NCBI GenBank assembly: GCA_009760855.2
Contig: WPIO01000107.1
Span: 375,001 to 439,000 of the forward strand
Source of the DNA: Cristatella mucedo
Lineage: Eukaryota > Bryozoa > Phylactolaemata > Cristatellidae
Length of the DNA: 64,000 nt
Reading direction: 5' to 3'
Within the stretch, counting starts at the first letter, position 1, and each line of letters begins with the position of its first letter. This document shows positions 1 to 9,562 of the stretch, piece after piece. The translations under genes were made by a program, and so were the position numbers. The notes below the pieces were generated by a model. The model was not told where the DNA came from. It made no database searches and worked only from the letters and a program-made list of their open reading frames with translations.

Positions 1-780
1 CCACTCCTTTTCTCAGCAGCTTGTGGAAGCATCCCCAAGAGGGGCCTGTGCACAGCTGTGGTCAGCTTCTAAAGAGGCGTTGACACAGGCCGATAACCTG
101 CTGGTTAACAGATGGTGGCTTCACCATCGGGGTCAGCTAAGGGACAGCCGGGGTCGTGGAGAAGAGAGTAGGATGTGAGAAAGGGGCGAAGGCAGTCGTG
201 CGTCTTGCGGCTCCGATCCTTGAGCAAAAAAGGTTGGCGTTGTTCATCGGCTGGCTTTCTGATGTTTGAACCAAACAACGATCCTGATACACGTTTGCCT
301 TGTTTTCACGAGAAGATCAAACCGCCTTGAAAGCTGTGGCATGTCACACTTTATCTCTGCCTGTTCCAGATGTACTTTTTAATCATTATTTTCGTTCGTG
401 CTGCAGTCTTCTCGAAGCATATGAATATCCTTCGAGTCGTGTAAGCCTACTGTTTGCTGTGCTCCTTGACACGTGTGTGCGAGCCGAGTCCCATATCATT
501 GCCTTTACCTCCACATTGCCACCAAGAGCATATTGCCTTCTTAAGGGGAGCAGTAACGGTTTTCGTGTGCAGATGCCCCCAGCCCTGGAAACCAGATGAG
601 CGTAGCTTAACTTTTTGCAGATGTGCGATGGTGCACGAAGGGTCATTTCCTGATGATTCAGTTCAGCCGCCTCTCGCTGGCCGGCTCGGACGTCTAAGCC
701 ATGTCAATAGAACCTAGACTAACCGTTCGTTCTGAGCCTCATCAAATCCATGCATCCGTAGTTGACTTTGCTTGTTGAAG
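1..780. other. Unassigned left end, no gene recognised
   Basis: I see no recognisable domain, RNA gene or simple repeat here. Short open frames at 300-599 and 454-717 have no familiar motif. The last 30 bases (a GAAGGCCGG-type string followed by TAGCCCAGCCTGCACA) resemble pieces at 7507-7540, 11012-11050 and 23423-23460 that lie in R2-group LINE context, so at least the right edge is probably a fragment of that LINE. Confidence 0.4.
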
Positions 781-815
781 GCCGGTATGGGTAGCCCAGC
801 CTGCACATGGATAGG
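781..815 (+). mobile_element. R2-group LINE fragment left of an L2 insertion
   Basis: The short string around GTAGCCCAGCCTGCACA matches the sequence just left of the L2 fragment at 11052 and pieces inside the R2-group copies at 7.5 and 23.4 kb. The L2-type sequence begins directly after it, at CTATAAGTCA, and the same junction is visible at 11045-11060. I read it as the left half of an R2-group copy whose right half resumes at 1549. Confidence 0.45.
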
Positions 816-1548
816 CTATAAGTCAATGCTTGCTGGCCTACAGGCATGTGCAATCAGGCCCTTACAGCTGGTGCTAAACATCTAGGCTTGTCTGTCATGA
901 CCATTGCCCAGTTGCCGAATCCCACCGCTTCTAGTCAACCTGCACAGGCTACCAGTGAAGGAATGGCTCAACCTCAAAAGTTTTTTCTCACTTTTATGTA
1001 CCTTCATTCTTTGGCTCCAGCCTATTTATCAGGTCTACTCCCCACCAGACCAACCATCTAACCACCAGCTTTTCGGAATCTAAATGTTTACCAATGCCTC
1101 GTACTCAGTCAACTCTGCACAGGTGCAAAACTCTGCAGCAAGGCTTGTCTGTCGAGAGCGTCAAATCCTTTAGAAAACGTAAATTTATTTTGTATACTCC
1201 CAAACCTGGAACACACTCTTCACTTGCATGACGACTGCTTCCGACTTGACCGCATTTAAAAGAAAATAAAAACGCACCTATTTACGACTGCATTTAGTGG
1301 GTAAATATGATGCGTCCTGTATGTGCTTATGCTTACTGACACTGATCATGCTGCCACTAACCACAATTGGATTGTGACCTTGTGCATGTCAGTCCTTACC
1401 ATGTTATTAATGTTGTTTTATCAAGCATAATACTCACCATTTGATCGTGTTTCGTTTGCAGCCAGTGTAAAGCCGCTAGAAATATATTGAGCTCGCTGAG
1501 GACGTTTAATTGAGAGTATTACAATTAATTTTTTTATTTTTATAATAT
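816..1548 (+). mobile_element. L2-type LINE, 5'-truncated 3' end
   Basis: A broken reading frame gives the LINE C-terminal region (LLAYR, then YVPSFFGSSLF-like and PKPGTHSSLA), with stops and frameshifts. It is followed by the family's 3' UTR (GATCGTG, TTTGCAGCCAGTGTAAAGCCGCTAGAAA, GAGCTCGCTGAGG) and an A/T-rich tail near 1515-1548. The family is placed in the L2/CR1 group from the RT C-terminus and the (ATT)n tail with a stem-loop. It cannot code. Confidence 0.75.
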
Positions 1549-1873
1549 GTTGCCTGGCCAGGGTAGGTTTCTGACCAATTGTCGTTTTCTGACGTATGAT
1601 CTATTCTTGCATGAGGGGTTCGTAAACCATGAAACCTGCTACCAGGAGTTAGGAATATCCGACGACTCATATCCATTTGCCACTTGCGATGCAATGGGAT
1701 GGAGACGATTACCCACGTGCTGACCCAATGCTGGCCAATGTGGTGTGTAATTATGGTGTCTCTACCTGGTTCTGAGCCGCCTAATCTGAGCTCTTCTGGC
1801 CATCGCCAGCTAATGGCTTTCGGCACGTTGTGCTGTTAATCTTGCCGGGTGTGGTCTTTGCGTAGTAAACGTT
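1549..1873 (+). pseudogene. R2-group LINE: CCHC finger region, left half
   Basis: Translating near 1660-1760 gives ICHLRCNGMETITHVLTQC. Its cysteines and histidine have spacing C-x3-C-x7-H-x4-C (1678-1731), the pattern known for the zinc finger between the RT and the endonuclease of R2-group LINEs. The copy at 11889-11942 has the same spacing. The element is cut at 1873 by a minus-strand L2-type LINE and continues at 3413. Stops and frameshifts show it is dead. The family assignment rests on the motif and on the endonuclease remnant in the other copies. Confidence 0.7.
1867..1873. repeat. Target-site duplication, left copy (AAACGTT)
   Basis: AAACGTT occurs here and again at 3413-3419, exactly bracketing the minus-strand L2-type insertion. 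The uninterrupted relative at about 12070-12090 shows R2-group sequence running straight through the equivalent point, which supports reading this as a target-site duplication. Confidence 0.7.
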
Positions 1874-3412
1874 ATTACTAATAGTAAAAATGCACTTGAT
1901 AAAGAACTCAATCTCTTCATGTGTGTTTTATATTTGCTGCAAAGGGAAATGCAATTCAATGGTGAGTAATACCTTGCCTGATACATAAACAACATGAAGA
2001 ACAGGGTTAGGGGTGACATGCACAGATCAGCATGAAGATGTGGTTTGTGGCAGCCTGCACAGTGCCAGCAGGCATAAGCACATGAAGGACGAATCACAGG
2101 GACCTAGTAATTGCTGTCCTAAATAGGTGTGTTTCTAAGTTCTTTTTGAATATGGTCAAGTCAGTGGATGTTCTGACACAAGTCGGGAGGGAGTTCTAGG
2201 CTTTGGCACCGTACGAACTAAATGCATGGTCTCCACAAGGATTTGAGTTTGTACTATGTATTGGTAGTGTATTGGATTCCGAAAATCAGGTGGTACGATG
2301 CTTGGCCTGGTGGGGGAGTAGATCTGAGAGATAGGCTGGAGCCAAAGAATGAAGTGACCTTAAAGTGAGCTACGAAGCCTTTAAGTCAATCCGTTGCTTG
2401 ACTGGTAGCCAGTGCAGGTCGGCGAGAAGTGGAATAATGTGGCAACTGCAACACTCACGACAGGCAAGCCTAGCTGCAGAGTTTTTCACCTGCTGCAATC
2501 GCCTGATCGCACAAGCCGGTAGGCCATTAAGCAGTTAGTTGCAGAAGTCGAGACGGGATGTCACGAATGCATGGACCAACCTACACATGTTATGCTTACC
2601 TAAAAAAAACAAGCCCAAATTATAGCAACGTTATGTAGCTGAAAGTAGGCAGACTTGACTGTGGAGCTGTTGCGGTCGTCTAACGAGAGGTCACTTCAGA
2701 ACATGACACATAGATTTCAAGCTGCTTCAACAGGAGATGCGATGGCAGAGCCAACTTTGAGCATCAGCCTTTCCAATTTCTGAATCACACTGGGTTTGCC
2801 CATAACTAGTAAGTTAGTTTTAAAAAATTTCCTGCCATCCATGTGCGGATGTCATGAATATATGCAGCAAGTGAGTTGAGAGAATTCGAAGTGCTCGAAG
2901 GCTTGGAGGAATCAAAGCAAAGGTACAACTGAGTGTCATCAGCATAAAAGGGAAAGCCTAGATTGTGCTTGGCAATCACATCAGCTAGAGGGAGAACTTA
3001 AACCGTGAATAGAACAGGACCTAGCACTGAGCCCTAAGGTACCCCATAATGCAGAGGTACCTCAGATGAGCTTTGTGTTTTCACGTCAATACACTATAGT
3101 CTCTTACCGAATTATGACCTTAACCATTGCAGAGCAGCCCCAGAGATGCCCAGGCGAGATGACAGGCACTCTAGAAGAACTGTTTGATTGATAGTTTCAA
3201 AAGCTTCAATAGCTTCCAAAAGATCAAGCCAAACAAGCAGAGACACTCTACCTATGTCTGCATTCCTAAGGAGATCGTTGTATAGGCTAATCAATGCTGA
3301 ATGTGTGGAGTGATTAGCTCCAAGGCCAGACTGGAACTTAATAGCAAGGTTTGAAGTTTCGATATATGAGTTCAGCTATTCCCCCACGACCCTTTCCAGT
3401 GTCCTTTGATAG
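1874..3412 (-). mobile_element. L2-type LINE, 5'-truncated, inserted in R2-group copy
   Basis: On the minus strand, from right to left, this holds part of the RT, the C-terminal region, the 3' UTR and a TAATAGTAAA tail at 1874-1890. The clearest RT stretch is 3112-3294 (VSLLVWLDLLEAIEAFETIN, then SSRLGISGAALQWLRS), which is RT motif A and the following helix, though the usual aspartate pattern is altered (EAIEAF for the common AFDT type). A GSVLGPV-like block lies near 3010-3040 and the YADD region near 2900-2960. The copy is 5'-truncated within the RT and flanked by AAACGTT. Many frame breaks are present. Confidence 0.85.
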
Positions 3413-3858
3413 AAACGTTCATCAACTACAGCTCCGATACTGTCATCGTCAACTGTATTACCCCTTATGACATGAGGTAGGGTATCTTTAGGCGGTTGCG
3501 TAGATGATTTGGCTGTGACGCCTGGGGAAGGTTGAAAAGTACATCACCATTGTCTTCCCCGACGGCTGGCTAATGGACGGCGGTCGTGAGGCAATTCGTA
3601 TTGCCACTCTCGACTGCTTCTAGCACGATAATGAAGCCTCCCTGACCGAACTCACCATTGCAAGCACAGAAATGATAGAATAACCAGGGCTTTTCATTTA
3701 TGGTTCTATTTGCCATTCGCCAGCAGTGTTGTCCCGCTATTCCTGAACTGTGAGTCGTCCGTAGTACCCATTGCACCAACAGGGCATAGTTCCACCGGTA
3801 ATGTAAGTATAAATATGTTCATATTTTATTAAACTAGTTCATATAGACACGTTTATGC
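3413..3858 (+). pseudogene. R2-group LINE: endonuclease and 3' end, right half
   Basis: This is the continuation of the element cut at 1873. It aligns by eye with 12085-12540: ACAGCTCCGATaCTGTCATCG, then GATAATGAAGCC, then CACAGAAA..AATAACCAGGGCTTT, then an ACCGGTAATGTA end. In the better copy this part encodes the restriction-like endonuclease remnant; here it is full of stops. The 3' end is followed by an A/T-rich stretch ending near 3858. Confidence 0.65.
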
Positions 3859-3882
3859 CTACATGGGTGTTTGTTTTTTCCT

Positions 3883-4075
3883 ATAATAATAATATTATTA
3901 AAAAAATACTAGCTGATTTGACTGCCTCTTTTTGTTTAGCGACAGATGTACCTTTACGGCTATCATCACTGCTTGCAGTGGCGATAGAGGATCGCCCATC
4001 ACATGATTCGAACCTACGGCCTTGGGGCCGAGGTCGTGATAAGCAACCGCCTTACCTAGTGAGCACTTACGGCTT
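3883..4075 (-). mobile_element. SINE1 (tRNA-derived), minus strand
   Basis: On the minus strand this starts with a tRNA-like head containing an A-box-like segment and a B box (GGTTCGAATCA), then a body with GGCGATCC and GTAAAGG blocks, an AAAGAGGC motif and a tail of A/T with TAATA repeats. It has the self-complementary CGACCTCGG..CCGAGGTCG arm (here partly altered) shared by all copies. About eight recognisable copies lie in this window. RNA polymerase III transcription from the internal promoter is what is known of such SINEs; this copy is diverged. Confidence 0.8.
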
Positions 4076-4082
4076 ATTAGTA

Positions 4083-4950
4083 ATGCATTTGACATAGCAC
4101 CCTCAGAGAACTCAGTCTCTTTCTAATTGCTTTAAAATTGCAGCAAGGGAAGCACGATTGAATGGTTAGGAGTGGCGTGCTCAATAAATTATCAAGAATG
4201 CCGTGGTAAGCTGTGACTTGCACCGGATTTGGCATGCAAGTATGGTAAGTGGCAGCATGCAACAGTGTTAGCTGGTAATAGCACGACGAATCTTATTGAC
4301 CCAGTAACCGTCGTCATAAATGGATTCATGTTTAGTTTTGTTTTCCTGGCGCATATCGGAATGAGTTTCAGGCTTTGACACGATACGAACTAATAGCTCG
4401 GTCTCAAAAGTATTTTATTTTGTATTTTTAGTATGTATTTTAGGTTAGCACTAGTTATGGCTAAACAGTTCGACTCCAAAAATAGCAGGTTGGTAGATGC
4501 TTAGATTACTGGTGGAGAAGATATTATAGGTAGGCAGGAGCAAAAAATGACAAGACTTGAAAATGAGTGACAAATCCTTAAATTCGACGCCTTTTTTGAC
4601 AAGGAGCCTGTAGACTTCGGCTACTAGTGTTGTGTAGTGGCAACTGACAGGCTCATGACAGACAAGCTTAGCTACCGAGATTTACAGCAGTTGTAAGCAC
4701 CGGAGTGCACAGGCCGTTAGGCCCAGCAAGCATGAGTTACAGGAGTCAGGACGGTTGTCAAAAATGCATTGACCAATTTAGAAGTGGTTCTCTCTCTAAA
4801 CAGTTGAATTTTAGAAATGTTATGTAGCTCAAACTAGGCAGACAACTGTGAAGCTGATGTGGTTGTCAAATAAATGGGGATTTTGAACATGACACATACA
4901 TGCTATGCATACTCATCAGGAGTCATATTGGCACAGCCAATTTTAAGCTT
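4083..4950 (-). mobile_element. Diverged L2-type LINE fragment ending at a GT tract
   Basis: The minus-strand order is 3' stem-loop region (TAGCACCCTCAGAGAACTC), 3' UTR, and C-terminal coding remnants up to about 4950. It is much more diverged than the 1874 copy. A fragment with the same right-hand truncation point (GAGCC..TTTTAAGC followed by GT-rich sequence) lies at 16985-17855, and both are followed by R2-group sequence, so the two loci look related beyond this element. Confidence 0.7.
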
Positions 4951-5015
4951 GTGTCTGTGTGTGCGTGTGCGCACCCGTGCAAGGGTGTGCGCGCGGGTGT
5001 ATGGGTGCGTGTGCG

Positions 5016-5098
<83 letters not shown>

Positions 5099-5110
5099 CT
5101 GAGTGCGTTA
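4950..5110. repeat. (GT)n microsatellite
   Basis: An interrupted GT/GC tract passes into a pure GT run from about 5023 to 5096. Open frames here that translate to CVCV or THTH strings are artefacts. Confidence 0.97.
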
Positions 5111-5129
5111 GTGGTGTGGCTGTGTGATA

Positions 5130-5568
5130 CGGATAGCGGTTGCTCAGAAGCAGCAAGCATTGGGCGTTTTCTTCACAAGGATTCATACGGATTAAGATAC
5201 CTCAGGCTGTTGGGTGCTTTTAGGGCAGAGTAATACTTTGAGGCATATCACTCGGCTTTCATTGCCCGCATTGGCAGCATCTGTGGGGGTTGACATCGAT
5301 CTCCAGCAAACTGCTGCCAGCTGGCAGGCAGTTCTTGAGCGAATGTGCAGCACAAAAACATCGCATTTTAGAAATGCGAAGGCTTCAGGACCAGTACAAG
5401 CGGCCAAAAAGGAGCGACATTTCTCTATACAGACACGGTTGGAGTATACAGATTAGGCTTAGCCTGCCCGGTTTCTGCTCATAGACAGTGCTTGGTGTTA
5501 GAGCTACAAGATTGTTGCTGAGTCGAGCTTCCTATCCCTGAAAAAAATACTATGGAAGGCTGCCACAA

Positions 5569-5610
<42 letters not shown>

Positions 5611-6310
5611 TATGTGTATTTATTTATTTATTCATATGTTTATATGTGTGTGCGAATATTTGTTTGTTTATTTGCATTTGATATGCAAAAATATATTTAT
5701 AATTGTATATATACCCAATAGTCGCCACGTCGACCCCACTGCCTGCATCAGAAATACCTGCCTCCACTTTGGCGATGTGTGTTAAGCTTGGAAGACTGTT
5801 CTCGTGAGAGTGGTCCAAATGAAGTATCATTCATCCCAGCTTGTTAACTTCAGACTTTGCCCACATCTTAAAAGCTGCTTTCGGGATTTCTGGTGGAAAG
5901 ACTGCACAAGCTTGCCGGTGCCTGTGTGGTGCGGTTACAAGATCTTTGCTTCAGTAAGAATGTATGCCTCTACTATTCCTTTCTGCTGTAGAGATGCTTC
6001 ACCAGAGAGTGGCACCCCATCCCTGTGGTGTATTCGTCACTCCTCGGCTGGCAGAATGCCATCGGCAGGATTCCGCGTGGCTTCCTACTCCGTGCTCCAA
6101 CGCCCAGGGATAATTATCATCTGCAGGTTCGTTGCCCTTTTTTATGCCGGTTCTCTTCTGCAGTTTGGAGCTACCAGTGGGCAACTAAACGCTAGTAGCG
6201 ATTGTCACGACTGCCCGTCGATAAGATGACCCTCTATCAGAATTGCTATTTGACCTGGCTATAGAACCAGTCGTCATTACAGCAGCACTTCTGAGACCGG
6301 CTCAATATTA
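5130..6310 (+). pseudogene. R2-group LINE copy A, 5' part and RT start
   Basis: This aligns with 17930-18890. Shared coding fragments include LPALAASVGVDIDLQQ with ASWQAVLE (5250-5340), a segment with VRVVQMKYHSSQLVN (5800-5850), and a PHPCGVFVTPRLAECH-like block (6005-6070) that fits the N-terminal RT region. Near 6260-6300 DLAIEPVV matches the palm segment of copy C (22461-22560), just before the VDD box. Frames shift repeatedly. A (TA)n run at 5573-5606 expands a short CATATATGCAC string that is unexpanded in copy B at 18305. R2-group elements prime reverse transcription at a nicked target; this copy cannot. Confidence 0.6.
5573..5610. repeat. (TA)n microsatellite inside R2-group copy A
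   Basis: Pure TA dinucleotides follow GTGTGCATATA. The equivalent place in copy B (about 18303-18315) has only CATATATGCAC, so the tract is a local expansion. Confidence 0.9.
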
Positions 6311-6319
6311 GATGAGACG

Positions 6320-6650
6320 ACTTTTTTCATTTGGCTTTGATGGACTATTTAGCCTTACTCTAAGGCGTGCATTCTTACGCAACAACAACTACTCTCCTAC
6401 TGCCGACTATGGCGCACCCTTTTCAGCGGTTCCGAGCTGCTACTTCTTTGCTACTCATTACCTCAACTGCTCTCCTGACTCTGCTATGCTTCCCACTTTC
6501 TCTTTGTTGCACGAGACGAAGTCTGTTGGCTACCAAATGCGAGCCAAAAGCCACTTAGGCTTTTACTGCGCTATACAAAACTCTCCTGCGTAACACTCAC
6601 ATGGTCTTTATGACTCAGTGCAGTTACACACGGAGATACATTACATTACA
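6320..6650 (+). mobile_element. Second L2-type LINE family (LINE-B), 3' end
   Basis: From GACGACTTTTTTC the sequence passes into a segment closely matching 29074-29340: ACAACTACTCTCCT, then TTTTCAGCGGT, CTCTGCTATGCTTCCCAC, GCTATACAAAACT, ending in ATACATTACATTACATT. The frame at 6312-6593 reads through this 3' UTR and is not a gene. It is inserted in R2-group copy A: the host sequence resumes at about 6651 and runs parallel to 18930-19090 of copy B. Confidence 0.75.
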
Positions 6651-6790
6651 TTTTCGGTCCTTAGGCCTTTGTATCTTCTGCTGAGATTTCCACCTTCAAC
6701 ATGGGCTAACAGTTATGGCCTTACAAGTGCTAAGTGGTCAACCGGTTGGCAGTTAATGCTGTGCCTGCCTCCACCTCTTTACATACTAAA
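6651..6790 (+). pseudogene. R2-group LINE copy A, segment between two insertions
   Basis: This short stretch (TTAGGCCTTTGTATC..ACATGGGCTAACAGTTATGGCC) aligns by eye with 18945-19075 of copy B (AGCAGCTATGGCCTTAAG). It is R2-group sequence isolated between the LINE-B end on the left and a SINE1 copy on the right. Confidence 0.55.
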
Positions 6791-6971
6791 TGAATAAAAA
6801 AATCCTCGCTGATTAAACAGCCTCTTTTTGCATAGTGGCAGAAGAGCCTTTACGGCTATCACCACTGCTTGCAGTGGCGATAAAGGATCGCCCACCGCAG
6901 GAATCGAACCCACGACCTCGGGACCGAGGTCGTTAAAGCAACCGCCTTCTCTAGTGTGCCACCACGCCTCA
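6791..6971 (-). mobile_element. SINE1 copy, well preserved
   Basis: On the minus strand it has the tRNA-like head, the perfect inverted arms ACGACCTCGG and CCGAGGTCGT (6921-6942), the B box GGTTCGATTCC (6900-6912), the GGCGATCC body, GTAAAGGCTCTTCTG, AAAGAGGCTG and an A-rich tail (TTTTTTATT on the minus strand). It interrupts R2-group copy A. It is among the best copies for defining the family. Confidence 0.88.
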
Positions 6972-7620
6972 CCATGGCCGACATATTCTTTAATTGCAGG
7001 AGATCGAGTTTGCGGCTTACCCAGGAGACTCGAAGAGTTTTGGACAGACTGTTGATATCCATTAGGTGAGACTGATGAGGCCTGCTCATACCTAACTAGA
7101 AGCTTGAGCCTACTCCACGCCAGCCTCATCAACCTCTGGAAAAATCTCGATGTCTTGCAGACCCGTCTCCTTCCATGGCTCGACTACTTCGGTCGCGCAC
7201 GGCTTATGCTATTGGTGAACCTGATGTCTGTGCGGGGGCCCATTTGGAGCTCTGCCTGTTTACATGAACCTTACCTCAGTTCTCTTTTGCCCACTTTTTT
7301 GTTTGCGCTGGGCTATGCTACAGGCCTTGGCCTTGGTCCATTTGACACAAATTCAACGATCCTTCATGTAAAACAAGCCTGCCTCATTGTGCTGCTCTCT
7401 CCCGACTGGTGCTAAAAGCAAGCCGCATGTCGCGGCCTCGACCTAGCCATCGACCGCATGGGCACCATTCAATCGTCTGACGATAACCCCTAACAGTACC
7501 TGAGGGGTGCAGCTTGGGCAGCCCAGCCTGCACAGGGCGTGCCAGGCGCAGCATGAATAACTTCACTACCTACACCTGTGTTCAGACAACTAGCACTGCA
7601 TTGCATTGGTGTAAGTCCTA
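6972..7620 (+). pseudogene. R2-group LINE copy A, post-RT region
   Basis: This aligns with 19080-19560 of copy B. Both hold GTTGCAGGAGA..GAGT..GGCTTACC, CTCGACTAC TTTGGTCGC, GCCTGC CTCAT and a RGLDLAIDRMG-type string (FHGLDRTIDNMG in copy B). It corresponds to the part after the palm domain of an R2-group RT. The frame at 7104-7415 is a surviving fragment without an intact domain. The copy ends near 7620 where L2-type sequence starts; its 3' end reappears at 9563. Confidence 0.5.
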
Positions 7621-8488
7621 GATCAGTTGGAGACTCCAGGCTATTGATTCGAACATCCAACGAGCGTCCGAAAAACCTCTGAAATGTGGGGCATCTCGGA
7701 GCTCCATGCTTGGTCTTGTTCTGTTCAACTTTGGTACTCTCCTTCCTGTTGATGTGATTGCAAAGGCTTCCACTTCTCTGCAGATGGCACTCGGCAGTAC
7801 ATTTATATTCATTTCTCGCAGCCCTCTGTCTTGCGGAATTCTTTTAACTCCTTCGCTGCACGTGTCTATTACATCCCCACCTGCCTGCTGGCAAATTTTC
7901 CTAAATTTAATGAAGATAAAATCAACTTACTAGTTATGGGCACATCAAGTGTAATTCTCAAACTGTAATATCTAAAGCTTAAACTCCTTTCTGCCAGAAT
8001 ATATCCTGGTGAATCTGCACAAAATCAAGTTGTCAAGCTCCAAAGTTACCTGTCATTGGAAGACTACATCGGCTCCATAGTCAAGTCTCCTTACTTTCAA
8101 CTTTTTAAAATTGTAATAATTCTGGCTTGTTTGGATAGGGCTACCAAATCTAAATTGGTCCATGCATTGGCGACATGAAGTCTTGACTTTCGTAATTCAT
8201 TGCTTTTGGTCAAGCGGCTTAAGAAATCGTGCTCCCACAGTTGGTACACAACTACACAGCTATGCTGTCGTAAGCGTCGGTTTGGTACATTACACTACGT
8301 GTAGCCAACGTGCACCTGCTATTAGTCAATCAAAGCGTCCGCTTCAAGGTTTCGTTGCTTACTTTCCTAGGTAGTTTTTTCCTCCAGCCGACCAATCACA
8401 TCTAATCAACCAGGAGAAGCATTCCACGACCAGCTTTCTGGAATCTACTTGTTCACATACATCTCCAATAAACTTCAAATCCTTTACA
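7621..8488 (+). mobile_element. L2-type LINE, partial RT and C-terminal region
   Basis: Coding remnants correspond to the RT palm to thumb: a CTCTCCTTCCTGTTGATGTGATTGC block equals the LPLADVIAKHN segment, then NSFNSFAARV-like and NEDKINLLVMGTSS-like segments (LNDDKTELL region). The usual YADD box has no readable equivalent. It stops near 8488, where a second L2-type fragment begins with the same CCATGCATTTGTGA string that occurs at 8160 of this one. Confidence 0.7.
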
Positions 8489-9220
8489 TGCCATGCATTT
8501 GTGAAATACCGTCTTGAGTTGTATAACTCACTGTTAGCTCTCCTACCGTTCGGTGCAATCAGGCACTTACAATAGGTGCATAACTCTGCAGCTAGGTTTG
8601 TCAGTCATGACCTACGGAGTTTCCACATCACACTACTTCTCACCAACCTGCACAATCCACTAGTTAAGCGATGGATCCCCTTCAAGGTTTTATCGATTAT
8701 TAGTTTCAGGTCCCTTCATTATTTGGCTCCAACCTACCTATCATATATACTCCCCTACCAGGCACAGCATCGCACCAACCGCTTTTCAAAATCTAACTGT
8801 TTACCATTACCTGGTACAAACCTCGAGTCTTTTTGAGACCTTGCATTAAGTTCGTGTGTTTCCAAACCCTGGAACTCACTCCCGACTTGCGTCACAACAA
8901 TTCTTGATTTGACCAAATTTAAGAAACACTTAAAAAATGCACCTATTTAGGACAGCATTGTGTTGGTTCCTGTTATTCGTCCTTGATGTGCCTACGCATG
9001 CTGACACTGTGCGTGCTACCATTCACCACATTTGCATGCTGACCTTCTGCATGTCACCGGACTATGTTCTTCATGTTGTTTATCAAGCATTATACCACTC
9101 ACCATTTGATCACATTTTGTTTGCAGCAAATGTAAAGCACCTGGAAGGAGATGAGTTATCTGGTGAAGCTTTCTCGAGTGTATTATTGTTATTATTATTA
9201 TAATTGTTATTATTATTATG
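8489..9220 (+). mobile_element. L2-type LINE, second 3' fragment
   Basis: From CATGCATTTGTGAAATACC the C-terminal region restarts (LGAIRHL, VHNSAARFVSHD, RSLHYLAPTYLSYILPYQAQ in the 8576-8836 frame), followed by the full 3' UTR (GTGCTACC, CATGTCACCGG, TTTGCAGCAAATGTAAAGC) and a tail of TTATTATTATTAT to about 9220. The C-terminal frame is readable for 86 residues. Confidence 0.8.
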
Positions 9221-9562
9221 CTGTCAAAGCTCAAAACTCACTCCCGACTTGTGTCACCACATATCCTGACTTGACCTCGTTAAAAAGAATCTTAAATGCA
9301 TATATTTCAGGCCATTTCGTATTTCTTTATTAATCGTCCGTTATGTGATGATGCGTTCTGCAACTGTACATGCTGCTACTAACCATACTTGTATGCTCAC
9401 CCTGTGCATACTCCTATTTTTTTAAATATTGTTGTTTATTGTGCTCAGCTACCACTAACCATCCCATCGTGCTTCCTTTACAGTTAATTTAAAATGTCAT
9501 GAAAGAGACTGTTTTCTCTAAGTGTACTTTATCAATTGTATTATTAATATTATTTACTGGTA
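9221..9562 (+). mobile_element. L2-type LINE, third consecutive 3' end
   Basis: Directly after the TTATTATTAT tail the string CAAAGCTCAAAACTCACTCCCGAC begins another C-terminal and 3' UTR copy, ending in a TTATTAATATTATTTAC tail. Two L2 ends in direct succession suggest insertion of one copy at the tail of the other, a common site preference for A/T tails, although I cannot see a target-site duplication. Confidence 0.75.

Noticed and set aside
4874-5186. Frames of CVCV or THTH strings, also at 21.25-21.6 kb and 33.8-34.7 kb
   Set aside because: They are translated GT/CA microsatellites.
6312-6593. 93-residue plus-strand frame as a gene
   Set aside because: It lies in the LINE-B 3' UTR, and the matching DNA at 29.1 kb reads in the context of that LINE.
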